From NCBI RefSeq assembly GCF_001466725.1, contig NZ_CP013650.1, positions 4,092,001-4,156,000 on the forward strand: a DNA stretch of 64,000 bases. Reading direction: 5' to 3'. This document shows positions 41,087 to 54,507 of this stretch, piece after piece. Each line of letters opens with the position of its first letter. Positions within the stretch are counted from its first letter, which is position 1. The notes beneath the pieces are model-generated. The model was given only the letters and a program-made list of their open reading frames with translations. It was not told the DNA's origin and did no database searches. The DNA is from Lacimicrobium alkaliphilum (lineage in GTDB: Bacteria; Pseudomonadota; Gammaproteobacteria; Enterobacterales; Alteromonadaceae). The position numbers and the translations under genes are program-made.

Positions 41087-43741
41087 TTAATCTTCGGCCA
41101 ACAAACCCTTCAATGTCTGCCTGTAGGGTTGAACCATCTCTGCGGATCCCTGCTTCTGGTAATAATGAATAAACTCCCGCAAAGTGGCAGCCAAAGGTGC
41201 GGTGTTGAGATTTTGATGGATCTCAGTCAGTGCCACCGCACGCTTAAGATACCTGTCGGCTTGTTGTGGATCTGAGCCATGTAAATTGACTCTGGCCAGC
41301 CCGGACAAGGTGGTGAGTAAATCCGGGTGACTACCACTCAATTTATCCTCTGTAGCGGATAAAATGCTTAAATAGAGTTGTTCTGCATCGTCGCTTTGCG
41401 CCATTACCTCAAGTAATTCCGCACGCTCCTGAGCAACACGCAAAGTGGTAGGATGCCCGAATCCCAGTTGCCGTTGTTTAATCTGCATAGCATCGCTGAC
41501 CAGTGGCAGGGCTTCCTGATAACGGCCTAGCTGGCGCAGTAACCTTGCCAGCTTCATCTTCGTTTCCAGCGTTTCTATATGTTCATCGCCCAGTTTCTGA
41601 ATACGCAGTGCCAGCGTCTGACGAAACAGCGTTTCAGACTCATCATACCTTGCCAGCCCCCGGTAGGTATCGGCAAGATTATGCATTGAACGCAATGTCC
41701 CCGGATGATAAGGGCCCAGTATCCGCCTGGCCAGGTCGATATGTCGTCTGATGACAGGCTCTGCCTTCTGATATTGCCCGCTGCTCTCAAGCACTGACCC
41801 TAAGGTACTTATGCAGTTAATGGTATCGGGATGATGCTCACCCCGCACCTGGCTCATTTTGTCGACGCACAACCTGTAGTACTTCTCAGCCTTTGCATAC
41901 TCTCCCAACCAATGGTAGATAACTCCCAGCTGGTGCAAAGATGCAAGGGTGTCAGGATGCATTTCTCCGAGGAATTCGCGCCTGTCTGCCAGTATGGATT
42001 CAAACATATTGGCCGCCTGCTCAAGCTCCCCCCTCATGTGCAAACCTGAAGCAAGGTTGCTCCTCATACCCAGGGTAACGGCCGACTTTTCACCATACAG
42101 CTTACGACTTAACTCAAGGGCACGGAGATTTATGTCATGCCTGCTGTCATGTCGGAACTGCATTGCCAGCAAACGACTGACTTCCTGCAATATCGCCAGA
42201 TATTCCTCGTTGTCAGTTAACTGATGCTTCTCCATCAGTTCTAATCCGCTGTTAAGATGTGTTTCTGCAGAGGGGATATCCCCCAGAGACAAATAAATAC
42301 GCCCTACTGTCCTATGGATTGTGCTCTCCACCAGAGGATTAGACTTAATATCCGGATCTTCTCTGTCTGTAATACTCTCGGAAGCCTGATCCAGAATCTG
42401 CTTCACGGTAATCTCTCGCCCCTGAGCCCGCTCAGGAGATATCTCCTCGAACATTTCACGGATAAATCCGAGTACGGCTTCGGCCCGATCGCGCTGTGCC
42501 GTCACTTGTTGATTCTTGCTCAGAATGGTTTGCATAAAACCAGCCAGCGACAGCAACAAAATAGCAAAGAGCGCGGCACTGATACTGTTGCGGCGCAGAT
42601 ACTTTGAGAATAAATACAAAGGACTCGCTGAGTAGGCAGAAACGGGTCTGATCCCAACAAAATCATCAATATCCTGCATCAACGCGGCCACGCTGGGGTA
42701 GCGCTGCTCCGGGCTTTTTTGCAGCGCTTTGAGCACAATACTGTCCAGCTCACCCCGAATAAAGCGCCTGTGCCCCGACTTGCCGTTGAGACGGTTCCCA
42801 TTAACCACTGACGCACTTGGAATCGATGGTGCAAGAGTGAGAATCGCCTGGCGATAAGCCGATGCATCGTTTTCATCAGCCGCGTAAGGCTGCGACCCTG
42901 TCATCAGCTCAAACAGAATCACCCCCAGCGCATACACATCTGTCGCAGTCGTTATCGGCCCGCCCTCGATCTGCTCCGGGCTGGAATAGCGCAACGTATA
43001 CATTTGTTGGTCTTGGGGGTTTGCCCCTGCAGCCCGCGGCTCTTCCACCTCGCTAAGCAACCTGGAAATACCAAAATCCAGCAGCTTTGGCTCTCCGTCA
43101 CTGTCCACCAGAATATTCGACATTTTCAGATCGCAGTGAACAATCAGTTGCTGATGGGCGTAATTGACTGCCGCGCAGATTTTCCGGAACAGACGAAGCC
43201 GCTGGGCCGGTGCCAGGCGGTTATACTCACAATACAGGTGCAATGGCTTGCCATCGATATACTCCATCACCAGATAAGGCAGTCCCTCTTCGGTGGAGCC
43301 GCCATCGATCAGCCTGGCGATATTGGCATGCTCAAGATTAGCCAGATTCTGACGCTCTTGTTTAAACCGCTGCGAAGAAAACCTGGTAGAAAATGCCTTG
43401 CGCATCAGTTTGATGGCAACCCGCTTCTGATATTGATCATCGGCTCGTTCTGCCTCGTAAACGACCCCCATCCCGCCGCGGTCAATAAAGCGGGTCAACC
43501 GGTAAGGACCTAATTGTTTACCTTGCAGACGCTGGTCATTACGCAGCAGATCTTCAGCCACCACACTGAGAATATGATTGAGATCTGTATCGCTGTCAGC
43601 GTGTTCAAGTAACCCCATGACTTCTTTGTATAAGTCCGGGTCACCGACACAGTGTTTTTGTACAAATTCGCTACGTTCTGTTGAGGGTAAGGAGAGTGCA
43701 TCATGGAATAACGCATCCATTTTGGCCCAATTGGTTTCCAT
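41087..43741 (-). CDS. Membrane Ser/Thr protein kinase with TPR repeats
   Basis: 884 residues. A short N-terminal helical region (about 1-75) precedes a Hanks-type kinase domain (about 79-345), then one membrane helix (about 388-408) and at least eight tetratricopeptide repeats (about 470-860, units such as LGEYAKAEKYYRLCVDKM). The catalytic Lys (VAIKLM) and DFG (LLDFGIS) are present. The HRD motif reads HCDLKMSN (Arg to Cys, Pro to Met), and the glycine loop reads DRGGMGVVY with its first glycine replaced by Asp. It may be weakly active or regulated without activation-loop phosphorylation. It is divergent from the sigma factor gene. Confidence 0.88.
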   Translation of the reverse strand: METNWAKMDALFHDALSLPSTERSEFVQKHCVGDPDLYKEVMGLLEHADSDTDLNHILSVVAEDLLRNDQRLQGKQLGPYRLTRFIDRGGMGVVYEAERADDQYQKRVAIKLMRKAFSTRFSSQRFKQERQNLANLEHANIARLIDGGSTEEGLPYLVMEYIDGKPLHLYCEYNRLAPAQRLRLFRKICAAVNYAHQQLIVHCDLKMSNILVDSDGEPKLLDFGISRLLSEVEEPRAAGANPQDQQMYTLRYSSPEQIEGGPITTATDVYALGVILFELMTGSQPYAADENDASAYRQAILTLAPSIPSASVVNGNRLNGKSGHRRFIRGELDSIVLKALQKSPEQRYPSVAALMQDIDDFVGIRPVSAYSASPLYLFSKYLRRNSISAALFAILLLSLAGFMQTILSKNQQVTAQRDRAEAVLGFIREMFEEISPERAQGREITVKQILDQASESITDREDPDIKSNPLVESTIHRTVGRIYLSLGDIPSAETHLNSGLELMEKHQLTDNEEYLAILQEVSRLLAMQFRHDSRHDINLRALELSRKLYGEKSAVTLGMRSNLASGLHMRGELEQAANMFESILADRREFLGEMHPDTLASLHQLGVIYHWLGEYAKAEKYYRLCVDKMSQVRGEHHPDTINCISTLGSVLESSGQYQKAEPVIRRHIDLARRILGPYHPGTLRSMHNLADTYRGLARYDESETLFRQTLALRIQKLGDEHIETLETKMKLARLLRQLGRYQEALPLVSDAMQIKQRQLGFGHPTTLRVAQERAELLEVMAQSDDAEQLYLSILSATEDKLSGSHPDLLTTLSGLARVNLHGSDPQQADRYLKRAVALTEIHQNLNTAPLAATLREFIHYYQKQGSAEMVQPYRQTLKGLLAED

Positions 43742-43772
43742 TAGATTTCCTTACGGCACAGGTTACAGATAC

Positions 43773-43858
43773 GTTTAAAACGATAGTAAACTGTTTTGCT
43801 AATCTCTGATAACTGTATATATTGTTATATCAGTATTACTGCCAACCTGTTTAAAACG
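43773..43858. promoter_or_regulatory. Candidate operators between the kinase and sigma genes
   Basis: The decamer GTTTAAAACG occurs twice in the same orientation (43773-43782 and 43849-43858) in the 141-bp divergent gap. Between them lies an imperfect inverted repeat GATAAC/GTTATATC (about 43808-43831). Such sites could be promoters read by the ECF-like sigma factor. Confidence 0.4.
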
Positions 43859-43882
43859 GCAATAACCTAAGTATCTCAGACA

Positions 43883-44455
43883 ATGAAAAGCAAAGCAGAA
43901 ATCACCCGTCTACTGAAATCCTGGCAACAGGGCGACGAAATGGCGCGCAATGAATTGACTGAAAGAGTTTATGCAGAGCTGCACCGCATGGCCATGAGAA
44001 AAATGGCACAGGAACAGCAGAACCATACCCTGCAGGCCACCGCACTGGTTAACGAAGCCTTTTTGCGTTTATTTAATGCCGATGTGGATTACAAAGATCG
44101 CGCGCACTTTTTCTGCCTGGCCGGGCGCATGCTGCGGCGTATATTGGTGGACCATGCCCGCAGTGCCGGCAGAAGCAAACGCGGCATGGGCGCCGAGCAC
44201 ATTACCCTGCATGAATCTCAGGTGCTGGGCCAGAATACCAATCCGGAACTGCTGGATCTGGACCAGGCCCTAATCAGCCTGTCACAAAAAGACAGCCGCA
44301 AAGCAGAAGTGGTCGAATTGCAGTTCTTTGCCGGATTAAACGCAGAGGAAATTGCAGATGTACTCTCTGTTTCCACTAAAACCGTGGAGCGGGATGGAAA
44401 ATTTGCCAAAGCCTGGCTGCATAAAACCCTGGCGGAAAACAGGATGGCAGTCTGA
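43883..44455 (+). CDS. ECF-type RNA polymerase sigma factor (Sigma70_ECF family)
   Basis: 190 residues with region 2 (AELHRMAMRKMAQE, ATALVNEAFLRLF, FFCLAGRMLRRILVDHARSA) and region 4 (AEVVELQFFAGLNAEEIADV and LSVSTKTVERDGKFAKAWL, a helix-turn-helix). The DHARSAGRSKRG and WLHKTL patterns are those of the TIGR02999-like ECF subfamily that is typically encoded beside Ser/Thr kinases with TPRs. No anti-sigma gene is visible, so the divergent kinase is the likely regulator. ATG at 43883; the upstream AAGTATCTCAGACA has no clear Shine-Dalgarno. Confidence 0.88.
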   Translation: MKSKAEITRLLKSWQQGDEMARNELTERVYAELHRMAMRKMAQEQQNHTLQATALVNEAFLRLFNADVDYKDRAHFFCLAGRMLRRILVDHARSAGRSKRGMGAEHITLHESQVLGQNTNPELLDLDQALISLSQKDSRKAEVVELQFFAGLNAEEIADVLSVSTKTVERDGKFAKAWLHKTLAENRMAV

Positions 44456-44492
44456 TCGTACCCATCCGCATAGATAATCGTTCCCTGAATAC

Positions 44493-44521
44493 AAAAAAAC
44501 CGCTCTTTTGAGCGGTTTTTT
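44493..44521. terminator. Bidirectional terminator between sigma gene and fadA
   Basis: AAAAAAACCGCTC-TTTT-GAGCGGTTTTTT, serving both convergent genes. Confidence 0.92.
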
Positions 44522-44538
44522 ACTTATCTCAGTCAGAT

Positions 44539-47858
<3,320 letters not shown>

Positions 47859-47960
47859 TGTTTTCTCCTATGGCCATCACATGGATGTGCCATGCCTTTT
47901 TCGGCAAGGCGGTTGCAGGGTGTGCACAATTCTTGTTGATGCAGGACTAAATTTCAACAA

Positions 47961-47982
47961 AAATTCAAACAATTGTTTAAAT
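47961..47982. promoter_or_regulatory. Candidate PsrA-type operator between fadB and slt
   Basis: Near-perfect palindrome centred on AAACAATTGTTT (47967-47978), reading CAAAC-AATT-GTTTA. PsrA, the fatty-acid-responsive regulator of fad genes in many gammaproteobacteria, recognises (G/C)AAAC-N4-GTTT(G/C). No FadR-like site was seen. Confidence 0.45.
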
Positions 47983-48093
47983 ATTTTCTGTATGCCCTGA
48001 TAAGTATGGCCCTTACCGGCCATTGTCGAAAAAACATACTTGATAATCTCAGCCATTGGTTTACATTGATCGACCCTGTTGGAGGTTTTTTCT

Positions 48094-50016
48094 ATGTTTA
48101 ACTCCAGAATATTGATTGTTCTGTTTTCCCTTTCTCTGGTTCCTTTTGTGCAAGCGACGCAGGATAATAATGTTCAGCAAAGAGAGCTGTTTCTTAAAGC
48201 TGAAAAATGGAGCCACTACCCCAACAGTCAGACCTACAAAGAACTGGCTGGTCAGCTGCAAGACTACCCTTTGTATCCCTATCTGCATCAGCATGCCTTG
48301 CTGGCCGATCTGCGCCTGAGTAAAGAAACAGAAATCAGCAAATTCCTGCAGCAACATGCCGGTACACCACTGGATGGTGAGCTGCGGGAAAAATGGCTCT
48401 ATTACCTCAACAAACGGGGCGACGGCGACAGATTTATAAAATACTATCAGGACCTCGGCAACACTGAATTACAGTGCCTGAATGCCAAATATCACCTGGC
48501 CCGCAACAAGCCGCAGGGGCTTGCGCTGGTGTCAGAGCTCTGGCTGGCGGGCAAATCTCAGCCCAGGGCCTGCGATGCTGTATTCAGAGCCTGGACAGCA
48601 GCCGGCCATCGCACTGATATGATGGTATGGCAACGTCTGGTTCTGGCGGCCGACGGTGGTGACCACACCCTGATCCCTTACCTGAAATCTCTGCTTGATA
48701 AAGAACAGCAATATCTGGCCGATCTCTGGTACAAGGCGCGCCGTAATCCGGCCATGGTCAGCAGACTATCCGGCTTCCCGGGCCGCTTTCCTGAAAAAGA
48801 ACAGCAAATTATCAGTTATGGATTAAAGCGGCTGGTGTGGCGCGATCATGCCATGGCACTGAAAACCTGGCATGATGCCCAGAAGCGTTTTGCCTTTAAT
48901 GCCGGTGAGCAACATGAAATTGCCGAGCGTTTTGCCATTGCGCTGGCCGTTGACAATCATCCTCAGGCCGGATTCTGGCTGGAAAAGGCCAATAATGGTC
49001 AGAATAATGAAGATATCTTCCGCTGGCATCTGACCCATGCACTGCGTCAGAACAACTGGCAGCAGGTCATCGATGTTATCGAATTGTCGCCGCAGATACT
49101 GGAATCTGATTACTCCAGCCGTTACTGGCTTGGCCGCAGCTATGAAAGCCTTAATGCCCCGGATCGCGCTCAGCATGAGTACGATAAACTCTCCTCTGTT
49201 CGCCATTACTACGGCTTTCTGGCCAGTGGCAAACTGGCCCGTCCGGCTCAGTTAGCCGATGTACCGCTGGAACTTGATACCGCCTTACTGGCGCAGGTGG
49301 CTGATCTGCCCTCTGCCAAACGCGCTAAGGAGTTTCTGGCACTGGAGCGTTATGTACCGGCCCGGCGCGAGTGGATAAAACTGCAATCTAAACTGAGCCA
49401 TACTCAGGGGCTGGCAGCGGCCGTACTGGCCGATCGCTGGGGCTGGCATGATCAGGCCATATTTGCCCTGTCCCGTCTCGGTTACCTGGATGATGTAAAG
49501 CGTCGCTTCCCGCTGGCCTACGATACACAGCTGCAGCAAAGTGCCACTAAAAATGCCGTCGATCCGGCATGGGCCTTTGCTATCGCCCGCCGGGAAAGCT
49601 CCTTTATGATCGACGCCAACTCAGGTGCCGGTGCCAAGGGTCTGATGCAACTGATGCCTGGTACGGCGCAATATCTGGCGAAGAAGAAAGTGTCAGCCAG
49701 CGCCCTGTTTGATGCACAACAGAACGTCGAATTTGGCACCCGCTATATGCGCTACCTGCTGGACAAAATGCATGACAATCCGGTGCTGGCAACCGCAGCC
49801 TATAACGCCGGTTGGCATCGGGTTAACCAGTGGCTGCCCGATGAAGAAGTACCGGCAGATGTGTGGGTGGAAACCATCCCCTACAAAGAAACCCGTAATT
49901 ACGTGAAAGCGGTGATGGCCTATCAGCAGATTTACAAACAACGCCTTGGTCAGCAGCAAAATCTGTTTGAGCAGCTGGCGGATATGCGTATCTCATCACG
50001 GATGACCGCAAAATAA
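48094..50016 (+). CDS. slt: Soluble lytic murein transglycosylase
   Basis: Periplasmic exo-lytic transglycosylase that releases 1,6-anhydromuropeptides, 640 residues (E. coli Slt70 precursor 645). A signal peptide (about 1-21) is followed by a long superhelical U/L domain and the catalytic C domain: ARRESSFMIDANSGAGAKG with the catalytic Glu near 510, LMQLMPGTAQYL, YNAGWHRV and a final YVKAVMAYQQIY. The ATG at 48094 is set by TTGGAGG eight bases upstream; a TTG in that sequence is not the start. It is divergent from fadB. Confidence 0.94.
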   Translation: MFNSRILIVLFSLSLVPFVQATQDNNVQQRELFLKAEKWSHYPNSQTYKELAGQLQDYPLYPYLHQHALLADLRLSKETEISKFLQQHAGTPLDGELREKWLYYLNKRGDGDRFIKYYQDLGNTELQCLNAKYHLARNKPQGLALVSELWLAGKSQPRACDAVFRAWTAAGHRTDMMVWQRLVLAADGGDHTLIPYLKSLLDKEQQYLADLWYKARRNPAMVSRLSGFPGRFPEKEQQIISYGLKRLVWRDHAMALKTWHDAQKRFAFNAGEQHEIAERFAIALAVDNHPQAGFWLEKANNGQNNEDIFRWHLTHALRQNNWQQVIDVIELSPQILESDYSSRYWLGRSYESLNAPDRAQHEYDKLSSVRHYYGFLASGKLARPAQLADVPLELDTALLAQVADLPSAKRAKEFLALERYVPARREWIKLQSKLSHTQGLAAAVLADRWGWHDQAIFALSRLGYLDDVKRRFPLAYDTQLQQSATKNAVDPAWAFAIARRESSFMIDANSGAGAKGLMQLMPGTAQYLAKKKVSASALFDAQQNVEFGTRYMRYLLDKMHDNPVLATAAYNAGWHRVNQWLPDEEVPADVWVETIPYKETRNYVKAVMAYQQIYKQRLGQQQNLFEQLADMRISSRMTAK

Positions 50017-50021
50017 CAATC

Positions 50022-50053
50022 ACCCGGCTCGCAGGCCTTTCAGCGAGTCGGGT
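50022..50053 (+). terminator. Hairpin after slt
   Basis: ACCCGGCTCGC / GCGAGTCGGGT with a 10-nt loop, 5 nt after the slt stop. It lacks a T-run, so it may stabilise the 3' end rather than terminate. Confidence 0.5.
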
Positions 50054-50099
50054 AATAGTAGAATCAGTCGGCTTATGCTAGTGTATCGGCAATTTTTAA

Positions 50100-51437
<1,338 letters not shown>

Positions 51438-51449
51438 CTATAGGTCCAG

Positions 51450-51545
51450 TGGTGTTGTTATGACCGAAAACACGCGGTAAATCCGTCCCTGGACGCTCCG
51501 CCACAGCATCCCTGCTGTGAAGGGTTTTCAATCATAACAACACCA
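51450..51545. repeat. Structured palindrome with TCCC-loop hairpins (family C, copy C2)
   Basis: A perfect 14-bp inverted repeat TGGTGTTGTTATGA (51450-51463) / TCATAACAACACCA (51532-51545) encloses a second stem GAAAAC/GTTTTC (51466-51471, 51524-51529) and two internal hairpins: CGTC-CCTG-GACG (51484-51495), flanked by GCGG/CCGC, and CACAGCA-TCCC-TGCTGTG (51502-51519). The nested layout and the TCCC (GGGA on minus) loops resemble the element at 54539. Confidence 0.75.
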
Positions 51546-51635
51546 TGTGTATAAGATTGCCGCATAATTCGGAACAATTATTCAGGCATTCTCTATGTGT
51601 TCAGGTACTACTACAACAAACAGGAATTTAAAACT

Positions 51636-52817
51636 GTGAAAGCAAAACTTGCATTGATTGCCGCTGCACTGCTTACCAGCAGTGCAGCTATGGCCGTAAC
51701 CCCCTCTGAACAGGCCATTAAACTGGCCAAAGAAACCATCATTGTCGACGGCCACATTGATGTGCCCTATCGCATCAATGACACGTGGGAAGATGTCAGC
51801 CGCGCCACCGACGGCGGCGACTTCGACTACCCCAGAGCCGTGCAGGGGGGACTGAATGCACCTTTTATGTCGATTTACATTCCGGCCAGTTACGAAACAT
51901 CAGGCGACAGTGTGCAACTGGCCAACAGGCTGATTGACAGCATGGAAGCACTGGTTGGCCGGGCGCCGGATAAATTCGCTCTGGCCCATAGTGTTGCCGA
52001 TGTGGAAAAGGCCTTTGCCGAGGGCAAAATTGCCCTGCCACTGGGCATGGAGAACGGTACCCCGATTCAGGGCAGCCTGGATAACCTGCGGCATTTCTAT
52101 GAGCGGGGCATTCGCTACATCACCCTGGCCCATTCACAGGCCAATCATATTTCCGACTCATCCTATGATCTGCGTCGTAAATGGAATGGTCTGAGCGATT
52201 TTGGCAAGGAACTGGTGGTGGAAATGAACAAACTCGGCGTGATGGTAGATATTTCCCACGTGTCTGATGATGCCTTCTATCAGGCCGCAGAAATTTCCAA
52301 AGCCCCGATGATTGCCTCACATTCATCCATTCGCCAGTTTACCCCCGGGTTCGAGCGCAATATGGATGACAAGATGATCAAAAAGCTGGCCGAAAATGGC
52401 GGTGTGATCATGATCAACTTCGGCTCAAGCTTTGTTTCCAAGCAGGCCCGGCAGTGGAATGATCAATTCAGCAGTAAGATGGAAGAGAAAGACCTGAGCT
52501 GGTCTGATCCGCAGGCGGAAACCTTCAGCAAGCAATACCGCCAGAACAACCCTTACCCCTTTGCCTCTCTGGAACTGGTGCTGGATCATATCGACCATGT
52601 GCGCGATCTGGTGGGCATCGACCATATCGGCATTGGCTCAGACTATGATGGTGTGGGCGACTCACTGCCGGAAAATCTTAAAGATGTGTCCACTTACCCG
52701 AACCTGGTACAAGGGCTGCTGGATCGCGGCTATTCCGATGCAGATATCCGCAAGATCCTGTCCGGTAATCTGCTGCGGGTATGGCGTGAAGTCGAAGCCT
52801 ACGCCGCTGCTCACTAA
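51636..52817 (+). CDS. Secreted membrane-dipeptidase-like protein (M19 family)
   Basis: Zinc dipeptidase of the renal-dipeptidase family, 393 residues. It has a signal peptide (about 1-20, ALLTSSAAMA-VT). The M19 metal motif VDGHIDVPYRI follows at once, then GMENGTPIQ (bridging Glu), TLAHSQANHISDS, VDISHVSDDAF, IASHSSIRQF and GIGSDYDG. The frame is open back to 51597, but GTG at 51636 with AGGA upstream places the signal peptide exactly at the N-terminus. Probable role is periplasmic dipeptide use. It stands alone after element C2. Confidence 0.88.
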   Translation: MKAKLALIAAALLTSSAAMAVTPSEQAIKLAKETIIVDGHIDVPYRINDTWEDVSRATDGGDFDYPRAVQGGLNAPFMSIYIPASYETSGDSVQLANRLIDSMEALVGRAPDKFALAHSVADVEKAFAEGKIALPLGMENGTPIQGSLDNLRHFYERGIRYITLAHSQANHISDSSYDLRRKWNGLSDFGKELVVEMNKLGVMVDISHVSDDAFYQAAEISKAPMIASHSSIRQFTPGFERNMDDKMIKKLAENGGVIMINFGSSFVSKQARQWNDQFSSKMEEKDLSWSDPQAETFSKQYRQNNPYPFASLELVLDHIDHVRDLVGIDHIGIGSDYDGVGDSLPENLKDVSTYPNLVQGLLDRGYSDADIRKILSGNLLRVWREVEAYAAAH

Positions 52818-52892
52818 TCAGAGAACAGGAAAATCAGGATTTCAGCAGGTTATTAAACCTGTTGAAATCCTTAGCTTCATTGCACTAAGCAC

Positions 52893-53537
52893 TCACTTTG
52901 CAGCAAAATCCTGAGTCTCGTAATACAGCGGCTTCATCGACCCACAGGCGCTCAGCCGGTTAATCAGAAACGCCTCTTTGGGAACTGCCTGCCCCACATC
53001 AAACTGCCTGATACAGCCGATATTCTCAAACACCAGTATCAGATGATCATAACTGGGTACGCCCCTAATCTGATGCACCAGCATGCGGCCACCACGATCC
53101 AGTTCCACTTCGTCATACACCTGCAGTGTAGAAGGCTCAGACTGAGGCTCAATCATGCGAAAATACTTTTGCTCTAAGAAGGTCACTTCCATTTGTTCAT
53201 ATTGCAGACTGCCGCCACGCTCGAAATGGCCCATATAAACATCTGCCTTGACCGTCAGCTTTTCACCCTGCATTAAATGCTGCAGGTTAAACGTCTCGGG
53301 TTTGATGGTAACCAGGTCGGCATCTTTGGCCAGAAAATACAAAAACGGATCACCGGGAGAGATTTTATAAATAATCTGGGCATCATGTGGCTTAGTGTGC
53401 ATGGGCATATGGGAAGCATATAACCCGGACTCATGGGTAAACACCACCATGCCATGGGTGCCGTCATAATCGCTGTCGGCACGGGTCAGGGCACTGAAAC
53501 ACAAGAGTAAACTCACCAACCATATTTTTGCTTGCAT
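52893..53537 (-). CDS. Periplasmic protein of unknown function
   Basis: 214 residues with a signal peptide (about 1-20, FSALTRA-DS). The mature part is probably beta-rich (LTVKADVYMGHFERGG, LQVYDEVELDRGGRMLVHQI). Two cysteines near the C-terminus (FENIGCIRQF and LSACGSMKPL) could form a disulfide. I know no family. It is convergent with the M19 dipeptidase and divergent from fklB. Confidence 0.7.
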   Translation of the reverse strand: MQAKIWLVSLLLCFSALTRADSDYDGTHGMVVFTHESGLYASHMPMHTKPHDAQIIYKISPGDPFLYFLAKDADLVTIKPETFNLQHLMQGEKLTVKADVYMGHFERGGSLQYEQMEVTFLEQKYFRMIEPQSEPSTLQVYDEVELDRGGRMLVHQIRGVPSYDHLILVFENIGCIRQFDVGQAVPKEAFLINRLSACGSMKPLYYETQDFAAK

Positions 53538-53713
53538 ACTTCACCCAAAATCGGGAACTGGAAGTCTGATTATACACTGAATCCCCGTCTCCATAGAGTA
53601 TTGCTCACCCGGATTGGTATTACTGCCCGCGACAATGTTAGGATCCCCCGTCATTTTAATGCCACCTTTGCTGTATTCAGAGAAAGTTGGCAGTTATCAC
53701 TTGAGGATCCTTA

Positions 53714-54334
53714 ATGTCTAAAACCTACACCAGCGTTGAAGCACAGGCCAGTTACGGAATTGGTCTGCAAATGGGCGAACAGCTTGCCGGCAACCCTTTT
53801 GACGGACTGGATATCTCCGCCGTGCAGGATGGCCTGGCCACTGCATTTAATAAACAGCCCAGTGCCGTCAGCAATGATGAGCTGCGTGACGCCTTCAACG
53901 AGATCCACCAGCGTATGCAGGCCGCCAAAGCCGAACAGGCTAAAGAAGCCTCTGCCGCCGGCGAAGCCTTTCTGGCTGAAAATGCCAAACGTGACGGCGT
54001 GATTGTTACCGAGTCGGGCCTGCAGTACGAAGTGATCAATGAAGGTGAAGGCGAGTCTCCTACGGCCGAGGCTACCGTGCGTACACATTATCACGGCACC
54101 CTGATTGACGGCTCCATGTTTGACAGCTCTTACGAGCGTGGCCAGCCTGCTGAATTCCCTGTAGGCGGTGTGATCAAAGGCTGGACCGAAGCCCTGCAAA
54201 TGATGAAGCCCGGTGCCAAGTGGAAGCTGTATGTACCCCATCAGTTGGCCTATGGTGAGCAAGGCGCAGGCGGTGCCATTGCCCCTTACAGCACACTGGT
54301 ATTTGATATTGAGCTGCTGGAAGTGGTTGGCTAA
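53714..54334 (+). CDS. fklB: FKBP-type peptidyl-prolyl isomerase FklB
   Basis: 206 residues, the same length as E. coli FklB (FKBP22). The N-terminal helical dimerisation domain begins SVEAQASYGIGLQMGEQLAG. A long linker helix follows and the FKBP domain runs from about 100 to 206: VRTHYHGTLIDGSMFDSSY, PVGGVIKGWTEALQMMKPG (split at known motif ends), VPHQLAYGEQGAG and TLVFDIELLEV. No signal peptide, so cytoplasmic. GAGGATCCTTA precedes the ATG. Confidence 0.94.
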   Translation: MSKTYTSVEAQASYGIGLQMGEQLAGNPFDGLDISAVQDGLATAFNKQPSAVSNDELRDAFNEIHQRMQAAKAEQAKEASAAGEAFLAENAKRDGVIVTESGLQYEVINEGEGESPTAEATVRTHYHGTLIDGSMFDSSYERGQPAEFPVGGVIKGWTEALQMMKPGAKWKLYVPHQLAYGEQGAGGAIAPYSTLVFDIELLEVVG

Positions 54335-54373
54335 AAGCCGATACCCCACATAACACTAAAATTCCGGGAGAAT

Positions 54374-54466
54374 TTTAGGACAGCTTTAGCTGGCCCGCGG
54401 AGCGGGTGAGCTACATGGACGTAGCTCACAAAAAGCCCGCTAAGGAAAACCTTAGCGGGCTTTTTT
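54374..54466 (+). terminator. Hairpin series ending in the fklB terminator
   Basis: CAGCTTTAGCTG, CCCGC-GGA-GCGGG (54394-54406) and TGAGCTAC-ATGGAC-GTAGCTCA (54407-54428) precede a strong terminator, AAGCCCGCTAAGG-AAAA-CCTTAGCGGGC-TTTTTT (54433-54466). Confidence 0.85.
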
Positions 54467-54507
54467 GTTTGCATGCTTCTGCAACGGGAAGCTGTATTCG
54501 CGGTTAA

